In this document: in pieces, positions 1-6,796 of the stretch | How positions within the stretch are numbered: position 1 is the first letter of the stretch | Layout of the letters: every line of letters begins with the position of its first letter | Origin: QHWK01 sp035315685 | Lineage (GTDB): Bacteria > Acidobacteriota > Vicinamibacteria > Vicinamibacterales > CAVVIG01 | DNA: 10,096 nucleotides | Assembly (NCBI GenBank): GCA_035315685.1 | Contig: DATFXR010000750.1 | Span: 1 to 10,096 of the forward strand | Direction of reading: 5' to 3' | Position numbers and translations under genes: made by a program | Notes under the pieces: model-generated | What the model saw: only the letters and a program-made list of their open reading frames with translations | Told to the model about the DNA's origin: nothing | Database searches by the model: none

Positions 1-168
1 GTCGTGCGGCAGCATCCGCTCGCCTTCGGACGTCCGGACGATGATGAAGGCGATGCGCGTGGGATGATCCTGCGGGGCAACCGCAATCTCGCGCACACGG
101 CCGCGCACGGCGCCCGAGGCGTCCCGCACGGCGGCTCCGAGCAGTTCGGACAGCGCGACGATCGACAT
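1..168 (-). CDS. PRC-barrel-like domain protein, N-terminal fragment (possible MgtE/CBS-type protein)
   Basis: Only the first 56 codons are present; the gene runs off the left edge. It starts at an ATG on the minus strand (base 168) and stays open. The fragment opens with MSIVALSELLGAAVRDASG and continues through a VRGRVREIAV stretch, then TRIAFIIVRTSEGERMLP. This pattern of short beta strands around 'G..V.D..G...G.V.E' is what the PRC-barrel fold looks like. In Acidobacteriota such a domain often sits at the N-terminus of CBS-domain/MgtE-like magnesium transporters, but the part that would show this is outside the window, so the full product is unknown. No Shine-Dalgarno sequence is visible. 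A TACAAT hexamer ends six bases before the ATG, which suggests a leaderless transcript. The PRC-barrel call is from pattern recognition and moderately sure; the transporter idea is a guess. Confidence 0.6.
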   Translation of the reverse strand, partial: MSIVALSELLGAAVRDASGAVRGRVREIAVAPQDHPTRIAFIIVRTSEGERMLPHD

Positions 169-174
169 CGCTCG

Positions 175-180
175 ATTGTA
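175..180 (-). promoter_or_regulatory. Candidate -10 box (TACAAT) for a leaderless transcript
   Basis: Read on the minus strand, TACAAT is followed by six bases and then the ATG at 168. Transcription from such a box would begin at or next to the start codon, and no Shine-Dalgarno sequence is present, so leaderless translation fits. I see no convincing -35 hexamer 15 to 18 bases upstream. Confidence 0.35.
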
Positions 181-189
181 GCCTGTGGA

Positions 190-270
190 AAAGCAGCCGC
201 AGAGAACGCAGCGAGCACAGAGAGATGAAAAGATCTGTTCTGCGGGTTCTGCGAACTCCGCGGTTGCTTT
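190..270. repeat. Large imperfect inverted repeat, possible terminator of the outer-membrane protein gene
   Basis: The outer arms 190-211 and 249-270 match as reverse complements at 18 of 22 positions. They share the blocks AAAGCA, CCGC, GAG and CGCAG. The 37-base spacer holds more near-complementary sequence. A smaller alternative hairpin (CTGCGG at 240-245 with CCGCGG at 258-263, extended by GTT/AAC with one bulged T) lies within the right half. The element lies between two minus-strand genes, just after the stop codon of the outer-membrane protein gene, so it could end that transcript. The T-run after it on the minus strand is weak. The CCGCAGAGAACGCAG-like arm resembles CGCAGAG-rich intergenic repeats that I recall from Acidobacteriota and similar genomes. 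Whether it is a dispersed repeat cannot be told from one copy. Confidence 0.5.
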
Positions 271-282
271 CCTGTGCCAGCG

Positions 283-1608
283 TCAGTGCACGTGCGCCGG
301 CAGCGCCCGGTTCGGCCGCCAGCGCAGGAAGACGTGATACGAGTGCGGCGCCCCGTAGTAGGCGACGAGATCCTGCGACGTGTCGTACACCGTGACGTCG
401 GTGCCGATGCCGATCGACGAACCGAACGCGGCCAGATCGCGGAGGTAGCCGATCGTCAGCGCGTTGATCGTCGAGAAGTTGCGAGGGTGGTTCAGGAGAC
501 CGGCGGGATGGACGCCGAGGCCGAAGATTTCCTTGAGGACCGATTCACCCCGACCGTAGAGGATGTTCGCCGGCGACAGGCGGAGGTCCCATTCGAGCAG
601 ATAGCCGTTCAGCGCGAAGTTGAGCTCGCGGTTCTGTCCCCATGCGGCCGTCATCGCGAGCGGCCGGCGGCCGAGCGCACCAGTGAAGCCGACCGATGCG
701 GTAAGACGCGTCACATCGGTCGGCTCGAACCATTCCGGCACATGGAGATGGCCGCCCGAGAACTGGGCGTCCCACGGACCGCGCCGCCAGGTCGCGCGCG
801 CAGACCACGAATCGAGCTTCGGCGCCTCGATGTTCAGCCGGTTCTCGTCCGGTTCGGCACCCCGGAATGTCGATGCTTCGAAGAGCATCGGCCCCGCCTG
901 CACACCACCCGTGAGGACGCCGTATGAGACGTGCGTCGAGTCGAGATAGTGATGCGTGAGTGGCGCCGACGGGTTATCACGCGCCGACTCGCGATGCATG
1001 TACACAGTCGGCCCGAGCGCGGGTGCTCCGACGACGTCCGCTTCCGCCGCATACGTCAGCCGGCCGGCGGTGAAATGGTACGTCGCGCCGAGTCCCATAA
1101 TAAAGTCGTGCGGATGCTGGAAGTTGATGAGCGGCGCACCGAGATAACTCTCGCCCGTCTGGAACACCTGCGGCGACGCGCCGACAGGACGTTGCCGGCC
1201 GCTGGCGTCGAACGCGTAGATGCGTTCCGGCCCGTCCAGCCCGTGAGCGTAGACGAGATACCCGATCGTCCACGGTTCGAGCGAAATCATGCCGTTGACT
1301 GCCAGCCTGGCGGCGCCAACCTGTCGCTCGCCCATCCCCATGAACCAGTTCTGCGACTCCCAGGCCCAGAAGTCGGCAAACTTCCGATCCTGATAGTTGT
1401 AGCCGGCGATGACGTTCGCATCCGTCGACCACGTCCACGCGGAGCGGCCAGCGATCGCATGCTGGTGCTCGGGAGGCGGAGGAGGAGCGCTGTCGGCGTC
1501 CTGCGCATGCGCGGCGGCGGGCAGAAGCGTCGCCAAAACGACGACCAGAACAACGGCAGATTGGATCGCCCGGCGGAGCACAGCTTCTCGTGATTGTGTC
1601 GCCATCAT
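283..1608 (-). CDS. Outer-membrane beta-barrel-like protein with HPHD motif, function unknown
   Basis: This 441-residue exported protein has a signal peptide (hydrophobic core at about 17-30, cleavage likely at AHA|QD near 35/36), then a Pro/His linker (PPPPPEHQH, 41-50). The mature part has many short alternating hydrophobic/aromatic segments typical of an outer-membrane barrel. Its landmarks are QHPHDF (164-169), THHYLDSTHVSYGVLTGG (218-235) and AEPDENR (251-257) followed by KLDSWSAR (264-271). I recall this combination from an uncharacterised family found widely in Proteobacteria and Acidobacteriota, often near copper or other heavy-metal resistance genes. The chain does not end in the aromatic residue usual for barrels: strand YHVFLRW is followed by a short tail, ALPAHVH. 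The start is the first of two adjacent ATGs (1608 or 1605); neither has a clear Shine-Dalgarno sequence. It is divergent from the Cys-rich gene at 1644, with 35 bases between the starts. The fold call is fairly sure; a metal link is inference. Confidence 0.8.
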   Translation of the reverse strand: MMATQSREAVLRRAIQSAVVLVVVLATLLPAAAHAQDADSAPPPPPEHQHAIAGRSAWTWSTDANVIAGYNYQDRKFADFWAWESQNWFMGMGERQVGAARLAVNGMISLEPWTIGYLVYAHGLDGPERIYAFDASGRQRPVGASPQVFQTGESYLGAPLINFQHPHDFIMGLGATYHFTAGRLTYAAEADVVGAPALGPTVYMHRESARDNPSAPLTHHYLDSTHVSYGVLTGGVQAGPMLFEASTFRGAEPDENRLNIEAPKLDSWSARATWRRGPWDAQFSGGHLHVPEWFEPTDVTRLTASVGFTGALGRRPLAMTAAWGQNRELNFALNGYLLEWDLRLSPANILYGRGESVLKEIFGLGVHPAGLLNHPRNFSTINALTIGYLRDLAAFGSSIGIGTDVTVYDTSQDLVAYYGAPHSYHVFLRWRPNRALPAHVH

Positions 1609-1643
1609 ACCGACGATTGGCGTGTTAAGCTGACGTGCCCGTC
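1609..1643. promoter_or_regulatory. Very short divergent promoter region between two exported-protein genes
   Basis: Only 35 bases separate the ATG of the minus-strand outer-membrane gene (1608) from the ATG of the plus-strand Cys-rich gene (1644). A TAAGCT (TAnnnT) hexamer at 1626-1631 could serve as a plus-strand -10. The same AT-rich patch reads TTAACA on the minus strand. If these are the promoters, they overlap and the -35 regions fall inside the opposite coding sequences. The placement is inferred from spacing and base composition only. Confidence 0.3.
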
Positions 1644-2021
1644 ATGGCTCTCGTCCGCCGGCGCTTGCCGTGGATAGTCTGCATCTGGCTCGCCTGCCAG
1701 GTTGCCGGCGTCGTGGCCGCGCCGCTCGCGTTCTGCTGCCGAGCCGTTCCCATGGACGACGAGGAAGTCTGCTGTCCGGGGCTGCTGCCTGGCCAGGTCT
1801 GTCCGATGCATCACAAGCGTGAAGGTGAACGGACATGCAAGATGCGCGACGCATGCGGTCGCGCTGACGCTGGTCTCGTGGCGCTTGCCGGCGTCGTCGG
1901 TCTCCTGCCGGACGCGACGGTCGCCGTAAATGCTTTCGCCGTTAGTGGTCCGGTGCGAGCGATCGTGCCCTCCGCGATCGCACGCGCATACCGTCCGGAA
2001 TCGCCGCCTCCCCGCGCGTAA
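1644..2021 (+). CDS. Small exported Cys/His-rich protein, putative metal-binding
   Basis: The 125-residue product starts with a positively charged n-region (MALVRRRLPW) and a hydrophobic core, with likely cleavage at VVA|AP near residue 25/26. The next 46 residues hold seven cysteines: CC at 31-32, CC at 43-44, CPMHH at 53-57, CKM at 65-67 and C71. After this comes a hydrophobic Ala/Val-rich stretch (about 77-100) and a tail RPESPPPRA. Small exported proteins of this shape occur in Acidobacteriota, usually as hypothetical proteins. The clustered Cys, Met and His residues suggest binding of a soft metal such as copper, or a disulfide-knotted fold; neither is shown. An in-frame GTG three codons earlier (1635) is an alternative start; ATG gives a more typical signal peptide and leaves a longer promoter gap. 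No Shine-Dalgarno sequence is seen. It is divergent from the outer-membrane protein gene and probably shares its control region. Confidence 0.75.
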   Translation: MALVRRRLPWIVCIWLACQVAGVVAAPLAFCCRAVPMDDEEVCCPGLLPGQVCPMHHKREGERTCKMRDACGRADAGLVALAGVVGLLPDATVAVNAFAVSGPVRAIVPSAIARAYRPESPPPRA

Positions 2022-2170
2022 ACACCTCTCACCTGCCGGGCGCTTGTCGACCCGGTCCAGCGCGCCGTAACGATCCTGTGTGCAGATCCGAAACGCCTCC
2101 GGACTGCCGCGCACACCGCCGGGTTTCCTGAACTCGCTGCGGAACTCGTTATCTCACGCGTCCTGTGGGC

Positions 2171-2196
2171 AAGGCGCGGTCCTCGACCGACGCCTT
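2171..2196 (+). promoter_or_regulatory. Strong RNA hairpin directly upstream of a ribosome binding site
   Basis: AAGGCG (2171-2176) pairs with CGCCTT (2191-2196), and CGGTC (2177-2181) pairs with GACCG (2185-2189), around a CTC loop. This gives 11 base pairs with one bulged A (2190). The stem ends on the base before the GGAGGT Shine-Dalgarno sequence. It is not followed by a T-run, so a 5' mRNA stabiliser or a translation-control element fits better than a terminator. No known riboswitch class is recognised. Confidence 0.5.
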
Positions 2197-2202
2197 GGAG
2201 GT
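2197..2202 (+). promoter_or_regulatory. Ribosome binding site (GGAGGT) that fixes the receptor start
   Basis: GGAGGT is a near-perfect anti-SD match ending four bases before the ATG at 2207. It decides between that ATG and an in-frame GTG at 2165, which has no such site and whose leading codons would run through the hairpin. Confidence 0.75.
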
Positions 2203-2206
2203 CTTT

Positions 2207-5152
2207 ATGCGATCGGTTATCTGCTTGCCGGCGATCCGGCCGGCAATCATCTGTATTTCTGCCGGCGTGCTGCTGGCAGTGCCGGCGCACTCGACGGCAT
2301 CAGTGGCAGCTGTCGATCTGTCGGTTCCGGGTCGCGCAAACGCGACTGCGTCGATTGTCGTGTGCCTGGCGGGCTCGTCGGGCGTTGCCTCGGCGCAGGA
2401 GACCATCAACTCCGCGAGCGTGAGCGGCCGCGTCACCGATCCGCAGGGCGCGTTGGTGCCGGGCGCGGTCGTCACCGCACGCCAGCTCGACACCAACGTC
2501 GCTGCCGAGACGACATCGGATCAGGAAGGCCGCTTCCGGTTTCCGTATCTCAAGGTCGGATCGTACGAAGTCGGCGCACATCTCGACGGGTTCACGGACA
2601 CCGTTCGACGGTTGACGCTCACCGTCGGCGCCGCGTTCGACGTGCCGCTGACGCTCGCCATTGCCGGTCTCGACACCAGCGTCACGGTCACCGGCGACGC
2701 GGCGATCCTCGAGGCATCGCGCAGCCAGATCGCCGGCACCGTATCCGAGCGCGAGGTTGACGCGCTGCCGATGAACGGCCGCAACTTCCTCGACCTCGCG
2801 CTCCTCGTGCCGGGTGTGTCGCCGACCAACGTCGCCAGCACACAGCTCTTCGCTGAAACGTCGGCGGTGCCGGGCGCCGGCCTGTCGATCGGATCGCAGC
2901 GCAACTTCTCGAACAACTTCATCGTCGACGGGCTGTCGGCGAACGACGACGCCGCCGGGCTGAGCGGCATTCCGTACGGTGTGGACGCCGTCGATCAGGT
3001 TCAGGTGGTGACGTCGGGCGGCCAGGCGGAGCTCGGGCGCGCGCTCGGTGGCTACATCAACGTCGTGACCAAGAGCGGCACCAACTCTCCGCACGGCGAG
3101 TTGTACGGCTATGTCCGCGACGACAGCCTCAACGCACCGAATGCGTTGTCGGGCACGGCGCTGCCGATGCACCAGAATCAGTACGGCGGCGGGTTGGGCG
3201 GGCCGATCGCGCGCAACCGGACCTTCTACTTCGCGAACGTCGAGCAGCGGCGCCTCGATCAGCAGGGTCTCGTCGCGATCCTGCCGGTGAGCGTGGCAGC
3301 GATCAACGCGCGGCTCGCTGCGGTCGGCTATCCAGGTTCGCCGATTACGACGGGCCCCTATCCGAATCCACTCAAGACCACGAACCTGTTCGGCAAGGTC
3401 GATCATCGGCTGAGTGGCAGCGATCAGCTGAGCGTCCGCTACGCCTACTACGACGTCACGTCCGACAACTCGCGCGGCGCGGGCGGCCTGAGCGCGCCGA
3501 CCGCGTCGGCCGGCCTCGACAACGTCGATCAGACGATCGCGGTCAGCAACACGATCAGCCTGTCGGCGCGCACGGTCAACGAGACGCGAGCGCAAGTCGC
3601 GTTCAGCGATCTGAAAGCGCCGCCCACCGATCCGGTTGGGCCGGCCGTCAACATCGCCGGCATCGCGTCGTTCGGCACGCTGTCCGGCAGTCCGACGCGC
3701 CGGGTCAACCGGCTGTACGAGCTGGTCGACAATCTCTCGCACCAGGCGGGCGCACACGCGCTCCGCGCGGGCGTCGACTTTCTGTACAACGACGATACGA
3801 TCACCTATCCGCGATCGATCCGCGGCGCCTACACGTTCTCGTCGCTCGCGGACTTCCTCGCCGGCGTCTACAACCACAACGGCTTCACGCAGACGTTCGG
3901 CGCCACGATCGTCGGCCAGACGAATCCCAACCTCGGCGTGTACGCACAGGACGAGTGGAAGGTCGGACCGCATGTCACGGTGAACGCCGGACTGCGCTAC
4001 GACCTGCAGTATCTGCAGACGATCACCACCGACACGAACAACGTCTCACCCCGTCTCGGCTTCGCGTGGTCGCCGTCGGATGAGCGGCGGACGGTCGTCC
4101 GCGCGAGCGCCGGCCTGTTCTACGACCGCGTGCCGTTGCGTGCGGTGGCCAACGCGCTGCTGTCGGCGGTGAACACGACCGACCTGGCGAACCTGCAGCA
4201 GAACAACGTCAGCCTGTCGCCCACACAGGCAGGAGCGCCGTCGTTTCCGGCGATTCTCAACGCGCCGATCGCGTCGGTAACGCTGCCGAACCTGACCACG
4301 GTGGATCGCGAGATGCAGAACGCGTATTCACGGCAGGGCAGCGTCGAAGTCGAGCAGCAGCTCGGCGCGCGGAGCACGCTGAGCGTGGGATATCAGTACA
4401 CGCGCGGCGTGGCCCTGATCATCGCGGTCAATCAGAACGTGCCGTCGTGCGTCGCGACCGGCATCAACAACGGCTGCCGGCCGAACCCGAGCTACGGCAA
4501 CAACAGTCAGTACTCACCGCTCGCGGAGTCGAGCTATCACGGTCTGCACGCGTCGTTCGTGCAGCGGCCGGCGGCGTGGGGCTTCTATCGCGTGTCCTAC
4601 ACGCTGTCGAAGGCGATGGACAACGTCGGCGAGTTCTTCTTCAGCTCGCCGATCGATCCGTTCGATCTGTCGAAGGACTGGGGTCGCTCCGACGATGACC
4701 AGCGACATCGGCTGGTCGTGATCGGCGCCGTCAACTCGCCGACGACGCCGGCGCGGACGCCGTGGGAGAAGATCAGCCGCGGGTTTCAGGCGAGCACGAT
4801 GCTGCTGTACTACTCGAAGCTGCCGCTCAATATCACGTCCGGGGTGACCACCATCCAGGGGACGGCCGGCCGCCCGATCGTCAACGGCCAGTTCATCGAT
4901 CGCAATGCCGGGACGGGGCCGGATTTCCTCAGCCTGAACGCGCGTGTCAGCCGTTCGTTCCGCATTATGGGGCCGCTGCAGATCGAGGCGATGGCCGAGG
5001 GGTTCAACCTGACCAATCGCGTCAACGTCGTGACGATGAACGGGAATTTCGGGGCCGGCGCGTTTCCGACGAACCCGTCGCCGACGTTCGGACAGGTGAC
5101 GGCGGTCGGCGATCCGCGATCGGTTCAGTTCGCGCTACGGCTCAAGTTCTGA
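2207..5152 (+). CDS. Oar-like TonB-dependent receptor with carboxypeptidase-regulatory domain
   Basis: This 981-residue outer-membrane protein follows the common Acidobacteriota receptor plan. After the N-terminal export region, a carboxypeptidase-regulatory/CNA-B-like domain runs at about 68-150 (SVSGRVTDPQGALVPGAVV, then EGRFRFPYLKVGSYEV). A plug domain follows at about 155-295 (VTVTGDAAILE, LPMNGRNFLDL, FIVDGLSANDD, GGYINVVTKSGTN), then a long barrel (GGPIARNRTFYFANVEQRR, YAQDEWKV, PRLGFAWSP, DWGRSDDDQRHRLV) ending in ALRLKF with a terminal Phe. Proteins of this type take up large or poorly permeable substrates; the substrate cannot be told here. No clear TonB box is visible. The first 63 residues are odd: two hydrophobic stretches (about 13-28 and 48-60), each with a possible signal-peptidase site (AHS|TA, ASA|QE). 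Start at ATG 2207 is supported by GGAGGT four bases upstream. It is convergent with the phosphatase gene. Confidence 0.93.
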   Translation: MRSVICLPAIRPAIICISAGVLLAVPAHSTASVAAVDLSVPGRANATASIVVCLAGSSGVASAQETINSASVSGRVTDPQGALVPGAVVTARQLDTNVAAETTSDQEGRFRFPYLKVGSYEVGAHLDGFTDTVRRLTLTVGAAFDVPLTLAIAGLDTSVTVTGDAAILEASRSQIAGTVSEREVDALPMNGRNFLDLALLVPGVSPTNVASTQLFAETSAVPGAGLSIGSQRNFSNNFIVDGLSANDDAAGLSGIPYGVDAVDQVQVVTSGGQAELGRALGGYINVVTKSGTNSPHGELYGYVRDDSLNAPNALSGTALPMHQNQYGGGLGGPIARNRTFYFANVEQRRLDQQGLVAILPVSVAAINARLAAVGYPGSPITTGPYPNPLKTTNLFGKVDHRLSGSDQLSVRYAYYDVTSDNSRGAGGLSAPTASAGLDNVDQTIAVSNTISLSARTVNETRAQVAFSDLKAPPTDPVGPAVNIAGIASFGTLSGSPTRRVNRLYELVDNLSHQAGAHALRAGVDFLYNDDTITYPRSIRGAYTFSSLADFLAGVYNHNGFTQTFGATIVGQTNPNLGVYAQDEWKVGPHVTVNAGLRYDLQYLQTITTDTNNVSPRLGFAWSPSDERRTVVRASAGLFYDRVPLRAVANALLSAVNTTDLANLQQNNVSLSPTQAGAPSFPAILNAPIASVTLPNLTTVDREMQNAYSRQGSVEVEQQLGARSTLSVGYQYTRGVALIIAVNQNVPSCVATGINNGCRPNPSYGNNSQYSPLAESSYHGLHASFVQRPAAWGFYRVSYTLSKAMDNVGEFFFSSPIDPFDLSKDWGRSDDDQRHRLVVIGAVNSPTTPARTPWEKISRGFQASTMLLYYSKLPLNITSGVTTIQGTAGRPIVNGQFIDRNAGTGPDFLSLNARVSRSFRIMGPLQIEAMAEGFNLTNRVNVVTMNGNFGAGAFPTNPSPTFGQVTAVGDPRSVQFALRLKF

Positions 5153-5157
5153 CGGCT

Positions 5158-5197
5158 GGCGCCCCGGAGTGTGGGACCGATGCGTCCGTGGGGCGCC
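5158..5197. terminator. GC-rich hairpin between convergent genes, possible bidirectional terminator
   Basis: GGCGCCCC (5158-5165) pairs perfectly with GGGGCGCC (5190-5197). Inside it, GGAC (5174-5177) pairs with GTCC (5184-5187). The structure starts six bases after the receptor stop codon and ends three bases before the phosphatase stop codon on the other strand. There is no T-run on either side, so intrinsic termination is unproven; the position argues for a shared transcript end. Confidence 0.4.
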
Positions 5198-5200
5198 GCT

Positions 5201-6730
5201 CTACTGCTGCGTGGTGCGCACCTTCGGCCGGCTCGTTTCACACACCCCGAGCCACTTCTGGATCGCATCGTCGGACTTCGAATTCGCCGTGTCCGGCGTC
5301 CGGTACACGACGCCGCAGTCGATCAGTTTCTGTCCATGCGAGATCGCCTCGAACAAGAGGCGATCGCCGGCAATCTCCGCAATCATGAAGTGGTGCTCGG
5401 ACAGCCCGACGTCGTCGAAGTCGCTCGGCTTGTAGTCGTAGAGGTAGCGCCCGCCGCCGCCCGAGACGAAATACTGAATCCCTTTCTGCGGCTGCGTGCG
5501 TTCGTAGAGGTGATCGTGCCCGCTGAAGACGACGTTGACCTTGTTGCGGACGAGCGCCGGCTCGAGCGCCGGCCGAATCACGTCGCGTGCCTCGGCCGCG
5601 TGCTGGCCCGACGAATACAGCGGGTGATGGAAGAATGCGATCCGCCACTTCGTCCCGGCGTCGTTGTAGACGGCGTCGAACCACTTGATCTGCTCGGCAT
5701 CGGCGGGATGGTTGCTGTTCAGCGCCGCGAACCGCGCGTTCCCTTCGTCGAACGAGTAGCGGTCCCGGTCCCCCATGTTGAACGGTTTGAAGTGGATTTC
5801 GAGGTCGCGGTCGTGGTTGCCGAGTGCCGCGTAGAACTTCACGCCCCGATCGAGGAGCGGTTTGTACGGCACCAGGAATTCATTGGTGTAGTCGTCGTCG
5901 TACAGGTTGTCGCCGAGCATGATCACGAACGGAAAGCGTCGCGCGGTGGTGAAGTAGGTGAGCATCGCCTGCGCGACCGCCAGCTGGGCCTCGTCGCCCG
6001 ATCCGCTGTCGCCCATGATCCCGAAGATTGCGCCGCCGCGCACCTGCGGCATCGGCAGCGGTGACGTGGCGCCCGGCGCCTGCGGCCTGGCCGATACCTC
6101 GCCAACGCCCTTCTGCGGCGTCTGCTCCGGCAGCGCGCCGGGCAGATAGTCGACGACCACGTCTGCGTCGACGTCGCGCAGGACGAGCGCGCGTCCGGCG
6201 AAGTCGTATTCGAGCTGCTGCGGCAGCGGCGGAAGGACCTCGATGAGCCGCGGTGGCACACGCGGCGCGACGAGCCGCTGGTTGATCGTCGGCTGCGGTG
6301 AGTTTGGCGGCGTGTTGTTCTGCTCGGCGAGTTCGTCGACCAGCAGATCGTGCTGCGGCGAGTCGAACATCGCTTGCAGTTCCTTCTGGATCTGCGCGGC
6401 CGCGGTCGGCGTGAACAGATCGCCTTGCTTTGCATCGGGCCGCAGTCGTGATCGCAGCGCGTCGGCGAGCGCATTCTGCCGCGTGCGCACGGCCTGCTCG
6501 GACTCGGGTGTCGGCGCGGCTTTCCCCGGAACTTTCTCGGCTTCCTGCGCGGCCTCCTTACGGAAGGGTTGCGTCTGGTCCACGTATGTCTGGAGCGCCG
6601 CCTTGAACGGCTCGTACGCGGGATTGGGCTGGGGTGGAACCGTTGTCGGAGGTAACGTCGGCCCGCATGCAGCGCACGCAGCGGTCACAAGCGCCACTCC
6701 CAGGAGGACGTTCAAAGCACGGCTCACCAT
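5201..6730 (-). CDS. Lipoprotein calcineurin-like (purple acid phosphatase-type) phosphoesterase
   Basis: The 509-residue product carries the full set of metallophosphoesterase motifs: GDSGSGDE (240-247), GDN with following Tyr (273-276), GNHD (304-307), FFHHPLYSSG (366-375) and SGHDHLYER (403-411). These residues would bind two metal ions and hydrolyse phosphate esters; GDSG plus GDNLY is the tartrate-resistant/purple acid phosphatase style. The N-terminus (MVSRALNVLLGVALVTAACAACG) is a lipoprotein signal with candidate lipid-attached Cys19 or Cys22, so it is probably a periplasmic or surface lipoprotein. Residues 24-230 are an extra region: a Gln/Ala/Lys-rich, probably helical part, then a small conserved-looking patch (LPPLPQQLEYDFAGRALVLR, 166-185, then DVDADVVVDYLPGALPE), not part of the phosphatase fold. 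The reading frame is open further upstream to 7168, but the lipoprotein signal and the genes at 6797-7973 place the start at 6730. Substrate unknown. Confidence 0.9.
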   Translation of the reverse strand: MVSRALNVLLGVALVTAACAACGPTLPPTTVPPQPNPAYEPFKAALQTYVDQTQPFRKEAAQEAEKVPGKAAPTPESEQAVRTRQNALADALRSRLRPDAKQGDLFTPTAAAQIQKELQAMFDSPQHDLLVDELAEQNNTPPNSPQPTINQRLVAPRVPPRLIEVLPPLPQQLEYDFAGRALVLRDVDADVVVDYLPGALPEQTPQKGVGEVSARPQAPGATSPLPMPQVRGGAIFGIMGDSGSGDEAQLAVAQAMLTYFTTARRFPFVIMLGDNLYDDDYTNEFLVPYKPLLDRGVKFYAALGNHDRDLEIHFKPFNMGDRDRYSFDEGNARFAALNSNHPADAEQIKWFDAVYNDAGTKWRIAFFHHPLYSSGQHAAEARDVIRPALEPALVRNKVNVVFSGHDHLYERTQPQKGIQYFVSGGGGRYLYDYKPSDFDDVGLSEHHFMIAEIAGDRLLFEAISHGQKLIDCGVVYRTPDTANSKSDDAIQKWLGVCETSRPKVRTTQQ

Positions 6731-6796
6731 GACAGCCGCGTACCGCAAGGCGCATGCCGGCGGTATCGGCACATCCATAGAGGATATGCTCACGAG
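6731..6796. promoter_or_regulatory. Divergent promoter region with TATGCT box for the CC-tail/ArsA operon
   Basis: This 66-base gap separates the phosphatase start (minus) from the CC-tail gene start (plus). A TATGCT hexamer (6785-6790) lies exactly six bases before the plus-strand GTG at 6797, which fits a leaderless transcript. A small inverted repeat, ATCC (6773-6776) and GGAT (6782-6785), overlaps this box and could be a weak operator or chance. On the minus strand the same patch reads TATCCT and TATGGA, possible -10 boxes for the phosphatase gene. No strong -35 was found. Confidence 0.35.

Larger units (their letters stand above)
2022..2206 (+). other. Leader region of the TonB-dependent receptor gene, no gene seen
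   Basis: This 185-base gap holds no credible coding sequence. A short inverted repeat (CCGGG at 2036-2040 with CCCGG at 2051-2055) follows the Cys-rich gene but is too weak, and lacks a T-run, to call a terminator. A TTGTCG at 2044-2049 lies 18 bases before TAACGA (2068-2073), a poor but possible promoter pair. The clear signals are the hairpin at 2171-2196 and the Shine-Dalgarno sequence at 2197-2202, listed separately. Confidence 0.4.

Noticed and set aside
274..1593. Plus-strand frames of 217 and 220 residues over the outer-membrane protein gene
   Set aside because: Arg/Val/Glu-rich antisense frames with no domain. The minus strand has a signal peptide and several family motifs.
2044..2073. 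TTGTCG / TAACGA promoter for the receptor gene
   Set aside because: The -10 is a poor match and the 18-base spacing alone is weak evidence. It is mentioned in the leader region but not called as a promoter.
2165..2206. GTG at 2165 as the start of the TonB-dependent receptor
   Set aside because: The 14 extra codons overlap the hairpin and the GGAGGT site. The ATG at 2207 has an ideal ribosome binding site and starts a signal-like sequence.
2300..3973. 557-residue open frame on the minus strand, antisense to the TonB-dependent receptor gene
   Set aside because: Very Arg/Ala/Val/Asp-rich with no recognisable domain, and fully antisense to a well-supported receptor. This is the usual shadow of GC-rich coding DNA.
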